A DNA stretch of 64,000 nucleotides from Cellulomonas hominis (GTDB lineage: Bacteria > Actinomycetota > Actinomycetes > Actinomycetales > Cellulomonadaceae): assembly GCF_901521055.1 (NCBI RefSeq), contig NZ_CABEGA010000040.1, positions 58,993-122,992 of the forward strand, in the 5' to 3' direction. The position numbers and the translations under genes were made by a program. Every line of letters begins with the position of its first letter. Position 1 is the stretch's first letter. Positions 24,813-34,574 of the stretch are shown here, piece by piece. The notes under the pieces are model-generated. The model did no database searches and was not told the DNA's origin. It saw only the letters and a list, made by a program, of their open reading frames with translations.

Positions 24813-26078
24813 GTGACCGACCTCCTGCTGCGCGACGTGCGCCTGATCGACGGCACGGGAGCGGACCCCCGCCCCCACGTCGACGTGCTGGTCGCCGACG
24901 GCCTGATCGCCGCGGTCGCCCCGACCGGCACGCTGGCCGACGCCGCTGCCGGGACCGAGCGGCTCGCGGTGGTCGAGGGCGACGGGCTCACCCTGCTGCC
25001 CGGGTTCCTGGACTGCCACGTGCACGTCAGCACCCAGCCCGGCGGCGACGCGCTGTCCTCGGTGCTCGCGCCGGAGTCGCTGCTCACGCTGCGGTCGGTC
25101 CCGCACCTGGCCCGCACGCTCGACGCCGGCATCACGACCGCGCGCGACCTGGCCGGCGCCGACTCCGGCTTCCGGGACGCCCTGGAGCAGGGGCTGGTCC
25201 GCGGCCCGAGGTTGCAGGTCGCGATCCGGATCCTGTCGATCACCGGCGGGCACGGGGACTGGCGCACCATCGAGGGCGTGCCGCTCGACACCGGCCCCGG
25301 TGCCGGCGCGGTCGCCGACTCCCCCGCGGAGTTCGTCCGCGCGGTGCGCGAGGTGCTGCGGCAGGGCGCCGACTGGGTGAAGGTCGCCGCGACCGGCGGC
25401 ATGGGCAGCCCCCGCAGCCACCCGGAGTCCGGCGGCCTGTCCGAGACCGAGCTGCGCGCGGTCGTGGAGGAGGCGGACCGGCACGGCGGCGTCGGTGTCG
25501 CGGCCCACGCCCAGGGAACCGCCGGCATCGCCGCCGCCGTCCGGGCCGGCGTGCGCAGCATCGAGCACGGCTACCTCGTCGACGATGCCACGATCGACCT
25601 CATGGGCGAGCGGGGCACGTACCTGGTGCCGACGCTGTCGACCCTGACACGGCCCCTCGCCGACGGACTCGCCCCGTGGGTCGCCGCCAAGCGCCGCGCG
25701 CTGCACGACACGGCGCGGGAGCGGCTGCACACGGCGATCACCGCCGGCGTCCCGGTCGCGCTCGGCACCGACGCCGGCATCGCGCCGCACGGCACCAACC
25801 TCACCGAGCTCGCCCTCCTCGTCGAGCACGGCCTGTCCCCCGCCGCCGCCCTCGTCGCCGGCACCTCCGGCGCCGCGCGGCTGCTCGGGCTCCACGACCA
25901 GGTCGGCACCGTCGCCCCGGGCCGCCGCGCGGACCTGGTGGCCGTCGACGTCGACCCGCTGACCAGCATCGACACGCTCGCCGACCCACGGCACGTCCGG
26001 CTCGTGGTGCAGGATGGGCGCATCGTGAAGGACACGCTCGACGCTGCGTGCGACAGGACGGGGGCCCGCCGTGGCTGA
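24813..26078 (+). CDS. Metal-dependent amidohydrolase (dipeptidase/imidazolonepropionase-like)
   Basis: This 421-residue cytoplasmic protein has the binuclear amidohydrolase ligands: HVH in FLDCHVHV (residues 68-72), carboxylated Lys in VKVAATGG (around 190), His in AAHAQGT and SIEHGY, and Asp in LGTDAGI. This pattern fits the subgroup that includes Xaa-Pro dipeptidases and related N-acyl hydrolases. Start is the GTG at 24813 after GAGGAG. Divergence from the transporter operon suggests that it hydrolyses the imported compound. Confidence 0.87.
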   Translation: MTDLLLRDVRLIDGTGADPRPHVDVLVADGLIAAVAPTGTLADAAAGTERLAVVEGDGLTLLPGFLDCHVHVSTQPGGDALSSVLAPESLLTLRSVPHLARTLDAGITTARDLAGADSGFRDALEQGLVRGPRLQVAIRILSITGGHGDWRTIEGVPLDTGPGAGAVADSPAEFVRAVREVLRQGADWVKVAATGGMGSPRSHPESGGLSETELRAVVEEADRHGGVGVAAHAQGTAGIAAAVRAGVRSIEHGYLVDDATIDLMGERGTYLVPTLSTLTRPLADGLAPWVAAKRRALHDTARERLHTAITAGVPVALGTDAGIAPHGTNLTELALLVEHGLSPAAALVAGTSGAARLLGLHDQVGTVAPGRRADLVAVDVDPLTSIDTLADPRHVRLVVQDGRIVKDTLDAACDRTGARRG

Positions 26079-26793
26079 GCAGCTCGACGCCGCCCCGCGA
26101 CGACGCGGACGCCCCCGCTCCGCCCCACCCAAGGACGGCTCGCTCAGCACCCGTGACGAGATCCTGGCCGCCGCCGCCGCCCTGTTCGGCTCGCAGGGGT
26201 ACACCGAGACCACGACACGGCAGATCGCCGACGCGGTCGGCATCAAGCAGGCGTCGCTGTACTACCACTTCGCCGACAAGAGCCAGATCCTGCGCTCCCT
26301 GCTCAAGGGCACCGTCGCGCCCTCGGTCCAGTTCGCCGACTGGCTCCGCAGCGGCCAGGCCGGGGACGTGGACGCGTCCGCCGCGCTCGCCGCGCTCGCG
26401 CGCTACGACCTGGACGGCCTGCTGCGCGACCGGTGGAACCTGCACGTCGTCTACCGGCTGCTCGACATCGCCGAGACCGAGTTCACCGAGACCCGCGAGA
26501 GCCAGCTCGCGCTGCGCCGCCACTACCGCGAGCTGTCCGCGGCCGTGCTCACCCAGCGGGGCGTCGACGTGACGCAGCTCGCCGACGCCGACCTCGAGCT
26601 GGTCTTCGGCCTCGTCGAGGGCATCATCTCGCAGCGGCAGTGGGGCGACGACGGGACCCGGGCGGCGTACGCGGACGCCGTCGTGCGGGGCTGCCTGCGG
26701 CTCGTGCACGTGCCGGAGCGGGACATCGCCGACGCGGTCGCCGCGGGGCGGACCTCGATCGCGCGGTTCCGCGCCGAGCGGCCCGAGGTCTGA
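26071..26793 (+). CDS. TetR-family transcriptional regulator
   Basis: This 240-residue protein has a TetR DNA-binding domain (ILAAAAALFGSQGYTETTTRQIADAVGIKQASLYYHFADKS, residues about 31-71) and a ligand-binding all-helical C-terminus. Its GTG start overlaps the amidohydrolase stop by 8 bp. It is the obvious candidate regulator of the divergent operons, probably acting on the dyad at 24690-24700. A polar Arg-rich N-terminal extension precedes the HTH domain. Confidence 0.92.
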   Translation: MAEQLDAAPRRRGRPRSAPPKDGSLSTRDEILAAAAALFGSQGYTETTTRQIADAVGIKQASLYYHFADKSQILRSLLKGTVAPSVQFADWLRSGQAGDVDASAALAALARYDLDGLLRDRWNLHVVYRLLDIAETEFTETRESQLALRRHYRELSAAVLTQRGVDVTQLADADLELVFGLVEGIISQRQWGDDGTRAAYADAVVRGCLRLVHVPERDIADAVAAGRTSIARFRAERPEV

Positions 26794-26843
26794 CGCCCGG
26801 CTGCTCCCGGTCGAGCGGTGCGCACCGCCGGGTGGTGGGTGGG

Positions 26844-26917
26844 TGGGCCCGGCCGGTCTCGAACCGGCGACCTCCGCGGTGTAAGCGCGGCGCTCTGACC
26901 AACTGAGCTACAGGCCC
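26844..26917 (-). tRNA. tRNA-Val (anticodon TAC)
   Basis: The minus strand folds into a full cloverleaf: acceptor GGGCCTG with CGGGCCC, D-loop AGCTCAGTTGG, anticodon stem CCGCG/CGCGG with loop CTTACAC, and T-arm GGTTCGAGACC. The anticodon TAC reads GTA/GTG valine codons. The terminal CCA is not encoded. Confidence 0.95.
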
Positions 26918-26980
26918 GTGATGCGGTGCGCCAGCCTACCGGTGCACGTCCCCCCGCCGGCGCCGCGCGCCCGCCCGGCG

Positions 26981-27454
26981 TCACAGCGCGGCGACGGCCT
27001 CCCGGTACGCCGCGAACGGCCGCGCCTGCCCGCCGGGGTGCACCAGCGACCAGCGCACCACCCCGCGGTCGTCGAGCAGGAACGACCCGCGGCGGGCGAA
27101 CCCCTGCGCGTCGTCGAACACCCCGTACGCGCGGGCCGCGGCGCCGTGCGGCCAGAAGTCCGACAGCAGCGCGAACGTGTACCCGTCGTGCTCGGCCCAC
27201 GCCCGGAGCGCGAACATCGGGTCGCAGGAGACCGCCAGCGCGCGCACGCCCGCGGCGTCGAGCTCCGGCAGGCCCGCCTGCAGCTCGCCGAGCTCGGCGG
27301 TGCAGGTGCGGGAGAAGGCGAACGGCACGAACACGAGCAGCGTCGCACCGCCGACGGGTCCGCCGACGGTGACGGACGCGCCGTGGGTGTCCGGCAGCCC
27401 GAGGACGGGTGCCGTCGCCCCGACCGGGAGCGGAGCGCCCGGGCCGGACGTCAT
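26981..27454 (-). CDS. ahpE: AhpE-type peroxiredoxin
   Basis: This 157-residue thioredoxin-fold protein has the peroxidatic Cys51 in FVPFAFSRTCTAEL; the wide AhpE form of the motif differs from the PxxxTxxC of 2-Cys enzymes. A second Cys lies in AVSCDP, in a position seen in other AhpE proteins. It reduces peroxides in the cytoplasm with electrons from mycoredoxin or mycothiol-type systems. It lies next to DUF3052 and aceE, the order known in mycobacteria. Confidence 0.92.
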   Translation of the reverse strand: MTSGPGAPLPVGATAPVLGLPDTHGASVTVGGPVGGATLLVFVPFAFSRTCTAELGELQAGLPELDAAGVRALAVSCDPMFALRAWAEHDGYTFALLSDFWPHGAAARAYGVFDDAQGFARRGSFLLDDRGVVRWSLVHPGGQARPFAAYREAVAAL

Positions 27455-27464
27455 GGCCGAGGGG

Positions 27465-27884
27465 TCAGCGACCGCGGCCGCGGCTGCCGAGGCGCGTCGC
27501 CGACCAGTCCCCCGCGATCGAGAAGGTGCTGGTGGCGTGCAGGCCGGCCGTGGTGGCGGCCTCCTCGATGTCGTCGTGGCCGACGTGCCCGTCGCGGCCG
27601 GGCTTCGGGGTGAACACCCACATCTGCCCGCCGTCGTCCAGCACGGTCATCGCGTCCATGAGGGTGTCGGCGAGGTCGCCGTCGTCCTCCCGGAACCAGA
27701 TGACCACGCCGTCCACGACGTCGTCGTAATCCTCGTCGACCAGCTCGGAGCCGGTGACCTCCGCCAGGCCGGAGCGCAGGTCCTCGTCGACGTCGTCGTC
27801 GTAGCCGAACTCCTGGACCACCTGCCCCGAGGTGAACCCGAGACGGCCCGCCCCCTGGGGGGCGTCGCCCGTGCTGGATGCCAC
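27465..27884 (-). CDS. DUF3052 family protein
   Basis: This 139-residue acidic protein has the conserved core LGFTSGQVVQEFGYDDDVDE and WVFTPKPGRDGHV of DUF3052. The family is confined to actinobacteria, sits beside aceE, and its function is unknown. Start is the GTG at 27884, preceded by purine-rich GGAAGGAA; the longer ORF adds a basic region not conserved in the family. The gene may be co-transcribed with ahpE, 11 bp downstream. Confidence 0.85.
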   Translation of the reverse strand: MASSTGDAPQGAGRLGFTSGQVVQEFGYDDDVDEDLRSGLAEVTGSELVDEDYDDVVDGVVIWFREDDGDLADTLMDAMTVLDDGGQMWVFTPKPGRDGHVGHDDIEEAATTAGLHATSTFSIAGDWSATRLGSRGRGR

Positions 27885-28337
27885 GTCCTGACCTGTTCCT
27901 TCCGTCCCGGCCGTCCGAGGTCGCGACGGCCTGTGATCACCGAACGGTAGCCCACCGCACACCGGGTGCGCGTGGCAAGTGCGGCGTGGCGTTCACCAGG
28001 GTGCTCGGCGCGCGCCCACGACCCGCGGGGCGCCCGTCCGGCCGACGACGCAGGCGTGCCGACATGCGGACGCCCGGGCCCACGATGCGGTCGAGCGCCG
28101 GGGCGGAAACCGCCGGTGACGTGCCGCGACGTGACCCGGGACACCCGACGCGGCCGTGATTGTCACGGACGTCACGCATCCCAGGTGCCGGACTGGGAGA
28201 CTTTCGCGGTCCGGACGGCGGACAATGGTCCTACTACCCGCTGGGCGGCGTGGCGCACCGAACGTGGCGCGCACGCCGGCGGGCCGAGATGCGCACCGGG
28301 GCCGATCGGCCCCCGCGTGGAGAGGCGAGGAGCACTG
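27885..28337. other. Divergent gap between DUF3052 and aceE
   Basis: This 453-bp stretch must hold the promoters of both genes. The half near aceE is less GC-rich, with TTGTCA (28158) and GGACAATGG (28221) as the best visible promoter-like strings, but no pair is convincing. I see no RNA gene and no conserved frame. Confidence 0.5.
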
Positions 28338-31079
28338 GTGGCTTCCAAGGACGAGCGCGGGCCGCTCATCAACGGCCTGCTGAGCCAGGTACCGGACGTG
28401 GACCCGGAGGAGACCTCCGAGTGGGTCGAGTCCCTCGAGGGGCTGATCGACGACAAGGGCGGCCCCCGTGCGCGGTACGTCCTGCTGAACATGCTCAAGC
28501 GTGCCCGGGAGCGGAACGTCGCGATCCCGGCCGACCTGAACACGCCGTACGTCAACACGATCGGCGTGCACGAGGAGCCGTACTTCCCCGGCGACGAGGT
28601 CCTGGAGCGGCGCTTCCGGTCCTGGAACCGGTGGAACGCGGCCGTCATGGTCACCCGCGCCCAGCGCCCGGGCGTCGGCGTCGGCGGGCACATCTCCTCC
28701 TACGCGTCGGTGGCGACGCTGTACGAGGTGGGCCTCAACCACTTCTTCCGCGGCAAGGACCACCCGGGCGGCGGCGACCAGGTCTACTTCCAGGGCCACG
28801 CCTCCCCCGGCGTCTACGCCCGCGCCTACCTCGAGGGCCGCCTGGACGAGCACCAGCTCGACGGGTTCCGCCAGGAGGTCTCGCACCCGGGCGGCGGCCT
28901 GCCGTCGTACCCGCACCCGCGGCTCATGCCCGACTTCTGGGAGTTCCCGACCGTCTCGATGGGCCTCGGCCCGGCGTCGGCGATCTACCAGGCGTGGACC
29001 AACAAGTACCTCGGCCTGCGCGGCATCAAGGACACCAGCCAGCAGGACGTCTGGGCGTTCCTCGGCGACGGCGAGATGGACGAGCCCGAGTCGCGCGGCA
29101 TGCTCCAGCACGCCGCCCAGCAGGGCCTCGACAACCTGACCTTCGTGGTGAACTGCAACCTGCAGCGCCTCGACGGCCCGGTCCGCGGCAACGGCAAGAT
29201 CATCCAGGAGCTCGAGGCGCAGTTCCGCGGCGCCGGCTGGAACGTCATCAAGGTGATCTGGGGCCGCGAGTGGGACGCCCTGCTCAACGCGGACAAGGAC
29301 CGCGCCCTGGTGCACCTGATGAACACCACGCCCGATGGCGACTTCCAGACGTACCGCGCCGAGAACGGCGCGTTCATCCGGGAGAACTTCTTCGGGCGCG
29401 ACCCGCGCACCAAGCAGCTCGTCGAGAAGATGTCCGACGACGACATCTGGGCGCTCAAGCGCGGCGGCCACGACTACCGGAAGATCTACGCGGCCTACAA
29501 GGCGGCGCGGGAGCACACCGGGCAGCCGACCGTCATCCTTGCGCACACCATCAAGGGCTACGGGCTGGGCTCCGGCTTCGCCGGCCGCAACGCCACGCAC
29601 CAGATGAAGAAGCTCAAGGCCGACGAGCTGAAGACGCTGCGCGACTCGCTGCACATCCCGGTCACGGACGAGCAGATCGACGAGAACCCGTACCTGCCGC
29701 CGTACTTCCACCCCGGCCAGGACGACCCCGCGATCCAGTACCTCCAGGAGCGTCGCCGTGCGCTCGGCGGGTACGTGCCGGAGCGCCGCAGCACGCACAA
29801 GCCGCTCACCCTCCCCGGTGACAAGGTGTACGAGCTGCTGAAGAAGGGCTCGGGCCACCAGGAGGTCGCCACCACGATGGCGCTGGTGCGGCTGTTCAAG
29901 GACCTCGTGAAGGACAAGGAGTTCGGCCACCGCCTGGTGCCGATCATCCCCGACGAGGCCCGCACGTTCGGCCTGGACTCGATCTTCCCGAGCGCGAAGA
30001 TCTTCAACACGAACGGCCAGAACTACCTCGCCGTCGACCGCGACCTCATGCTCTCCTACAAGGAGTCCGAGTCCGGTCAGATCATGCACACCGGCATCAA
30101 CGAGGCCGGGTCGGCCGCCGCGTTCCAGGCGGTCGGCACGTCCTACGCCACGCACGGCGAGCCGCTGATCCCGTTCTACTTCTACTACTCGATGTTCGGG
30201 TTCCAGCGGACGGGCGACCAGTTCTGGGCGGCCGGCGACCAGATGACCCGCGGGTTCCTGATCGGCGCGACCGCCGGCCGCACCACCCTGACCGGTGAGG
30301 GCCTGCAGCATGCCGACGGCCACTCCCCGCTCATCGCGGGCACCATGCCGCACGTCGTGCACTACGACCCGGCGTACGGCTACGAGATCCGGCACATCGT
30401 CCGCGACGGCATCCAGCGGATGTTCGGCGACGACGACCGCGACCCGAACGTCATGTACTACCTCACGGTGTACAACGAGCCGACGGTCCAGCCGGCCGAG
30501 CCGGAGGACGTCGACGTCGAGGGCATCCTCAAGGGCATCCACCTGATCGCGCCGGCCGAGGGCGACGGGCCGCGCGCCCAGATCCTCGCCTCCGGCGTGG
30601 CGGTGCCGTGGGCGCTCGAGGCGCAGCAGCTGCTCGCCGACGACTGGGGCGTCCGCGCCGCGGTGTGGTCGGTGACGAGCTGGAACGAGCTGCGCCGCGA
30701 GGCGCTGGCCGCCGACCAGCACGCGTTCCTCAACCCCGGCGAGGAGGCTCGGGTCCCGTACCTGACCGCCAAGCTCCAGGGCGCCGAGGGTCCGTTCGTC
30801 GCCACCACCGACTACGACCACCTCGTGGCCGACCAGGTGCGCGAGTGGATCCCGGGCCGGTACGCCACGCTCGGCGCCGACGGGTTCGGCTTCTCCGACA
30901 CCCGCGCCGCCGCCCGCCGGCACTTCAAGATCGACGGCCCGTCGACGGTGGTCCGCGTCCTGCAGCAGCTCGCCCGCGAGGGCAAGGTCGCGCCGGAGGC
31001 CCCGGCGCAGGCCATCGAGCGGTATCGGCTGCACGACGTCACCGCCGGCACCTCCGGCAACGCGGGCGGCGAGTCCTGA
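28338..31079 (+). CDS. aceE: Pyruvate dehydrogenase E1 component, homodimeric
   Basis: This 913-residue protein is the single-chain actinobacterial/proteobacterial AceE. Thiamine-diphosphate binding is shown by GDGEMDEPE (around residue 235) and the following [11 protein letters not shown]; other family blocks are [19 protein letters not shown] and [24 protein letters not shown]. It decarboxylates pyruvate and acetylates the E2 lipoyl domain. Start is the GTG at 28338, after GCGAGGAG. It feeds acetyl-CoA to the fatty-acid synthesis genes that follow after the regulator. Confidence 0.97.
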   Translation: MASKDERGPLINGLLSQVPDVDPEETSEWVESLEGLIDDKGGPRARYVLLNMLKRARERNVAIPADLNTPYVNTIGVHEEPYFPGDEVLERRFRSWNRWNAAVMVTRAQRPGVGVGGHISSYASVATLYEVGLNHFFRGKDHPGGGDQVYFQGHASPGVYARAYLEGRLDEHQLDGFRQEVSHPGGGLPSYPHPRLMPDFWEFPTVSMGLGPASAIYQAWTNKYLGLRGIKDTSQQDVWAFLGDGEMDEPESRGMLQHAAQQGLDNLTFVVNCNLQRLDGPVRGNGKIIQELEAQFRGAGWNVIKVIWGREWDALLNADKDRALVHLMNTTPDGDFQTYRAENGAFIRENFFGRDPRTKQLVEKMSDDDIWALKRGGHDYRKIYAAYKAAREHTGQPTVILAHTIKGYGLGSGFAGRNATHQMKKLKADELKTLRDSLHIPVTDEQIDENPYLPPYFHPGQDDPAIQYLQERRRALGGYVPERRSTHKPLTLPGDKVYELLKKGSGHQEVATTMALVRLFKDLVKDKEFGHRLVPIIPDEARTFGLDSIFPSAKIFNTNGQNYLAVDRDLMLSYKESESGQIMHTGINEAGSAAAFQAVGTSYATHGEPLIPFYFYYSMFGFQRTGDQFWAAGDQMTRGFLIGATAGRTTLTGEGLQHADGHSPLIAGTMPHVVHYDPAYGYEIRHIVRDGIQRMFGDDDRDPNVMYYLTVYNEPTVQPAEPEDVDVEGILKGIHLIAPAEGDGPRAQILASGVAVPWALEAQQLLADDWGVRAAVWSVTSWNELRREALAADQHAFLNPGEEARVPYLTAKLQGAEGPFVATTDYDHLVADQVREWIPGRYATLGADGFGFSDTRAAARRHFKIDGPSTVVRVLQQLAREGKVAPEAPAQAIERYRLHDVTAGTSGNAGGES

Positions 31080-31094
31080 CCCGCTGACCCGCTG

Positions 31095-31140
31095 ACACGC
31101 GACGGGCCCCGCACCTGCTGGTGCGGGGCCCGTGGCGTGT
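31095..31140 (+). terminator. Intrinsic terminator of aceE
   Basis: A 13-bp perfect inner stem (ACGGGCCCCGCAC at 31102-31114 with 31121-31133) is extended by ACACGC/GCGTGT arms. It sits 15 nt after the aceE stop. No U-run follows, typical of GC-rich actinobacteria. Confidence 0.75.
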
Positions 31141-31170
31141 CCGGGGGCGGCGCGCGCCGCAGAACCGGGC

Positions 31171-31237
31171 GACGTCGTCACTCCTGCACGAGGTCGTCAG
31201 CCCTGCGGGACGACCTCGTGCCGGTCTGACGACCTCG
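31171..31237. repeat. Palindromic intergenic repeat, copy A
   Basis: A 67-bp element made of GACGTCGTCA, GCACGAGGTCGTCAG, CCTGCGGGACGACCTCGTGC and TGACGACCTCG. The outer and inner arms pair with each other, giving a long hairpin. It lies between aceE and a convergent gene. Three further copies are listed below. Confidence 0.75.
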
Positions 31238-31259
31238 GCGGCCGATCCGGCGTGCCAGG

Positions 31260-31940
31260 TCAGGCGCCGGCGTGGCGCTCCGACTGCTCGACCAGGCGGG
31301 ACAGCTCCCGGCGCATCTGCGCGATCTCGTCCTGGTGGGGGTAGAGGTCGAGCGAGGCCAGATGCTGCTTGGCGTCCATCGGCCGGCCGGCCTCGACGGC
31401 GGCGAGCACCAGCTCGCGCCCGGCCTCCGGGTCGTGGTCACGGGGGTGCCAGTGGCCGGTGCCCAGCGACAGCGCGTCGACCGGCAGCCCGGCCTCCCGC
31501 AGCAGCCGCAGGCCGGCGACGAGAGCCTTGCCGGACGGGTCCCGCTCGGCGGCGGTGGTCAGCCGGCGGACGGTGCCCTCGAGGTCGTCGCGCACGGACA
31601 GCCGCGCCACCTCGACCAGCGGGTACCAGGCCCGCGGGTTGCCCGCGAGCTCCTCGCCCAGCGACCAGACGGCCAGGTCGGCGGCCCGCTGGCGCTCGGC
31701 GTCGTCGGCCTCCGCGGTCAGGGGGTCGTCGTCGGAGCCCGTCACGGCGTGCCGGCGGACGATCTCGGCGAGCGCCGCGAAGGCCTGCTCGTCGTTGGGG
31801 TCGTCGCCGAGCCGGGACCTCAGGGCGTCCTCCTGCGGGAGGTCGCCGTGCCGGGACGCACCCGTGGGGCGTCGCGCGCCCACACGGGCCGCGGGCACGG
31901 GTCGGCCCAGGAGACGGCGCAGTCGGTGCAGCAGAGCCAT
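31260..31940 (-). CDS. Conserved hypothetical protein, probably helical repeat
   Basis: This 226-residue protein has no function I recognise. The N-terminus is basic (MALLHRLRRLLGRP), followed by an acidic, Ala- and Leu-rich helical body with an N-terminal PQEDALRSRL and repeated about 35-residue units (AWYPLVEVARLS, KALVAGLRLLREAG, RELVLAAVEAGR) that resemble TPR-like solenoids. No signal peptide or membrane segment is seen. It sits in the fas region in convergent orientation to aceE. Confidence 0.7.
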   Translation of the reverse strand: MALLHRLRRLLGRPVPAARVGARRPTGASRHGDLPQEDALRSRLGDDPNDEQAFAALAEIVRRHAVTGSDDDPLTAEADDAERQRAADLAVWSLGEELAGNPRAWYPLVEVARLSVRDDLEGTVRRLTTAAERDPSGKALVAGLRLLREAGLPVDALSLGTGHWHPRDHDPEAGRELVLAAVEAGRPMDAKQHLASLDLYPHQDEIAQMRRELSRLVEQSERHAGA

Positions 31941-32041
31941 GGAACGACACTATCCGGTGACACCCGCGCGCACTCCCCGAACAGGCCCTGCGCTGCTGCT
32001 CGGGGGCCTCCGCCTTTGTCGACTCCCCACAACGGGGCCCC

Positions 32042-32047
32042 TATGCT
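32042..32047 (+). promoter_or_regulatory. -10-like hexamer, fasR
   Basis: TATGCT ends exactly 6 nt before the ATG at 32054 with no ribosome-binding site, so the mRNA is probably leaderless. TTGTCG at 32016-32021 is a possible -35 at a long (20 nt) distance. Confidence 0.5.
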
Positions 32048-32053
32048 CGGCGC

Positions 32054-33379
32054 ATGCCTCAGCCTCGCCGCGAGCCCGCGGCACCCCCGGCAGCCCCGAC
32101 GCCGGCCGCACCGCCCTCGCCCGCACCCGCCCCCGTACCCGCCGCGCCGGTGCCCGCGCCGGGCGCCGCCGAGGGCGTCTCCCCCGCCCGCACCCGGACG
32201 CGGGCCGGCCGGATCGCCACCGCGCCGGACGCGAGCAACGGCGAGACGCTCCGCCGGGTGCGCGAGGGCAGCGGGGTGCTGGCCGCCGCGGCGATGCGCC
32301 GGCTCGACGAGGACCTCGACTGGTACCGCGCGCTGCCCGCCGACGACCGCTCGTGGGTGGGGCTGGTCGCCCAGGCGGGCATCACCGCGTTCGTCACGTG
32401 GTTCGCCGATCCCTCCAAGCCGCCGCACGGCGTCGGGGAGATCTTCGCGACCGCCCCTCCCGAGCTCACGCGGTCCATCTCCCTGCAGCACACGCTGCAG
32501 CTGGTCCGGGTGGTCGTCGACGTGGTGGAGGCGCACAGCGACCGGCTCGCGGCGCCCGGCGGCGAGCGGGACCTGCTCGAGGCCGTGCTCCGCTACTCCC
32601 GCGAGGTGGCGTTCTCGGCCGCCGAGGTCTACGCCCGCGCGGCCGAGGTCCGCGGCGCGTGGGACGCCCGGCTCGAGGCCCTGGTGGTCGACGCGCTGCT
32701 GCGCGGGGACGTGGACGACTCCCTGCGGTCCCGCGTCGCGGCGCTCGGCTGGAGCGGGCGCGGCAGGACGCTCGTCGTCGTGGGCACGACGGCCTCGCCG
32801 CTGGACGACGTCCGCACCTCGGACCTGCGCCGGGCGACCCGCCGGGCGGCCGACGACGCGCTCGTCGGCATCCAGGGCGACCGGCTGGTCGTGTTCCTGG
32901 GCGGGACCGGTGACCTGCGGGAGGCGGCGGCGTCGCTGCTCCCGCGGTTCGGGCCCGGTCCGGTGGTGCTGGGGCCGACGGGCACCGACCTCGCCGACGC
33001 CGCACGGTCCGCCCGGGCCGCGCTCGCCGGGCTGGTCGCGATCTCCGCGTGGCCGCAGGCGCCGCGGCCCGTGCTCGCCGACGACCTGCTGCCCGAGCGC
33101 GTGCTGGTCGGGGACGCGACCGCCCGCGCCGCGCTGATCGCGCAGGCGTACCTCCCGCTGCTGGCCAGCACCGGGTCCCTGCTGGAGACCCTGACCGCGT
33201 ACCTGGCGGCGGGCCGGTCGCTCGAGGCCGCCGCGCGCACCCTGTACGTGCACCCGAACACCGTGCGGTACCGCCTGCGCCGCGTCGCGGAGGTCACCGG
33301 CTGGGACCCGCTCGACCCCCGCGAGGCGTACGTGCTGCAGCAGGCCCTCGCGGTCGGCCGCCTCGACCACCCCGCCTGA
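32054..33379 (+). CDS. fasR: PucR-type regulator of fatty-acid synthesis (FasR-like)
   Basis: This 441-residue protein has a Pro/Ala-rich N-terminal stretch of about 40 residues, a central helical domain, and a C-terminal PucR helix-turn-helix (RSLEAAARTLYVHPNTVRYRLRRVAEVTG, residues about 398-426). In Streptomyces the homologue upstream of fabD is FasR, an activator of the fab operon. Position directly before fabD and gene order match. The ATG start is set by the upstream -10-like hexamer. Confidence 0.85.
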   Translation: MPQPRREPAAPPAAPTPAAPPSPAPAPVPAAPVPAPGAAEGVSPARTRTRAGRIATAPDASNGETLRRVREGSGVLAAAAMRRLDEDLDWYRALPADDRSWVGLVAQAGITAFVTWFADPSKPPHGVGEIFATAPPELTRSISLQHTLQLVRVVVDVVEAHSDRLAAPGGERDLLEAVLRYSREVAFSAAEVYARAAEVRGAWDARLEALVVDALLRGDVDDSLRSRVAALGWSGRGRTLVVVGTTASPLDDVRTSDLRRATRRAADDALVGIQGDRLVVFLGGTGDLREAAASLLPRFGPGPVVLGPTGTDLADAARSARAALAGLVAISAWPQAPRPVLADDLLPERVLVGDATARAALIAQAYLPLLASTGSLLETLTAYLAAGRSLEAAARTLYVHPNTVRYRLRRVAEVTGWDPLDPREAYVLQQALAVGRLDHPA

Positions 33380-33409
33380 CCCCGGACCGCCCTACGCCCG
33401 CCGGTCGGC

Positions 33410-33475
33410 GAGGTCGTCACATCCGCACGAGGTCGTCCCGCAGGACCGGCGACCTCGTCCGGGTGTGACGACCTC
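33410..33475. repeat. Palindromic intergenic repeat, copy B
   Basis: A second copy of the element, with GAGGTCGTCAC, CGCACGAGGTCGTCCCGCAG, GACCTCGTCC and TGTGACGACCTCA. It is in the orientation opposite to copy A. It separates fasR from fabD and may act as a terminator hairpin. Confidence 0.75.
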
Positions 33476-33581
33476 ACGAGCCGGTCCCGCGGAGAAGCCG
33501 CCCTCGGCGTTGTGGGAGGGGTACAAGTCGGGCATCGGAGCTTGGTGTGCGTCGTGAGCGGGCGCGGCGCCCCCCGGCGGG

Positions 33582-33587
33582 CAGAGT
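33582..33587 (+). promoter_or_regulatory. -10-like hexamer, fabD
   Basis: CAGAGT ends 6 nt before the GTG at 33594. No ribosome-binding site is present. It would give the fab operon a leaderless mRNA independent of fasR. Confidence 0.45.
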
Positions 33588-33593
33588 GGTCGG

Positions 33594-34574
33594 GTGCTCG
33601 CACTCGTCTGCCCCGGACAGGGCGCCCAGACCCCCGGCATGCTCAGCCCCTGGCTCGAGCTGCCCGGCACCGCCGACCGCCTGGCGGCCTTCTCGGAGGC
33701 CGCGGGCATCGACCTGACGGCCCACGGGACGACCTCCGACGCCGACACGATCCGGGACACCGCGGTGGCCCAGCCGCTGATCGTCTCGACGTCCCTGCTC
33801 GCCCTGCGCGCGCTGGAGGACGAGTCGGGCGCGCCGGTCCCCGTCGGCGCGACCGCCGGCCACTCGGTCGGGGAGTTCGCCGCCGCGGCAGTCGCGGGCG
33901 TGTTCGACGACGCCGGCGCCGTGGGCCTCGTGGCCCGGCGCGCCGCGTTCATGGCGGAGGCCGCCGCGGCCGAGCCGACCGGCATGACCGCCGTGCTCGG
34001 CGGGGACCCGGACGAGGTCGCCGCGGCGATCGAGGCCGCCGGCCTGTGGCCCGCGAACGTCAACGGCGGCGGCCAGACCGTCGTCGCCGGCTCGAAGGAG
34101 GCGCTGGCCCGGTTCGCCGAGAACCCGCCGGCCCGCGCCCGCGTCGTGCCGCTGCAGGTCGCCGGTGCGTTCCACACGCCCTACATGCGCAGCGCGCTGG
34201 ACGCGTTCGGCGCCGTGGCGGCCGACTGGCCGAGCGCCGCGCCCCGCACGGTGCTGCTGACCAACGCCGACGGCTCCGCCTACGGCGACGGCACGACCGG
34301 CGCCGACGTGGTGGCCCGGCTGGTGCAGCAGATCGCCGCCCCGGTGCGGTGGGACCTGTGCCAGACGACGCTCGCGGAGCTCGGCGTCACCGGGCTGCTG
34401 GAGCTCGCGCCCGGTGGTGTGCTCAAGGGCCTCGCCCGGCGTAGCCTGCCCGGGGTGGAGACGGTCGCGATCACCTCGCCGGCCGACCTGCCCGCCGCCC
34501 GTGACCTGGTCGCCCGCCACGCGACGTCCCCGTCCGGCGACCCGACCGACGACTCCCGGGAGAACGCCCAGTGA
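33594..34574 (+). CDS. fabD: Malonyl-CoA:ACP transacylase
   Basis: This 326-residue protein has the catalytic GHSVGE (His90-Ser91), GQGAQ near the N-terminus, and the second catalytic His in AFHTPYM. It loads malonate onto the acyl carrier protein for chain elongation. GTG start fits the -10-like hexamer upstream. Its stop overlaps the fabH start (GTGA). Confidence 0.96.
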   Translation: MLALVCPGQGAQTPGMLSPWLELPGTADRLAAFSEAAGIDLTAHGTTSDADTIRDTAVAQPLIVSTSLLALRALEDESGAPVPVGATAGHSVGEFAAAAVAGVFDDAGAVGLVARRAAFMAEAAAAEPTGMTAVLGGDPDEVAAAIEAAGLWPANVNGGGQTVVAGSKEALARFAENPPARARVVPLQVAGAFHTPYMRSALDAFGAVAADWPSAAPRTVLLTNADGSAYGDGTTGADVVARLVQQIAAPVRWDLCQTTLAELGVTGLLELAPGGVLKGLARRSLPGVETVAITSPADLPAARDLVARHATSPSGDPTDDSRENAQ

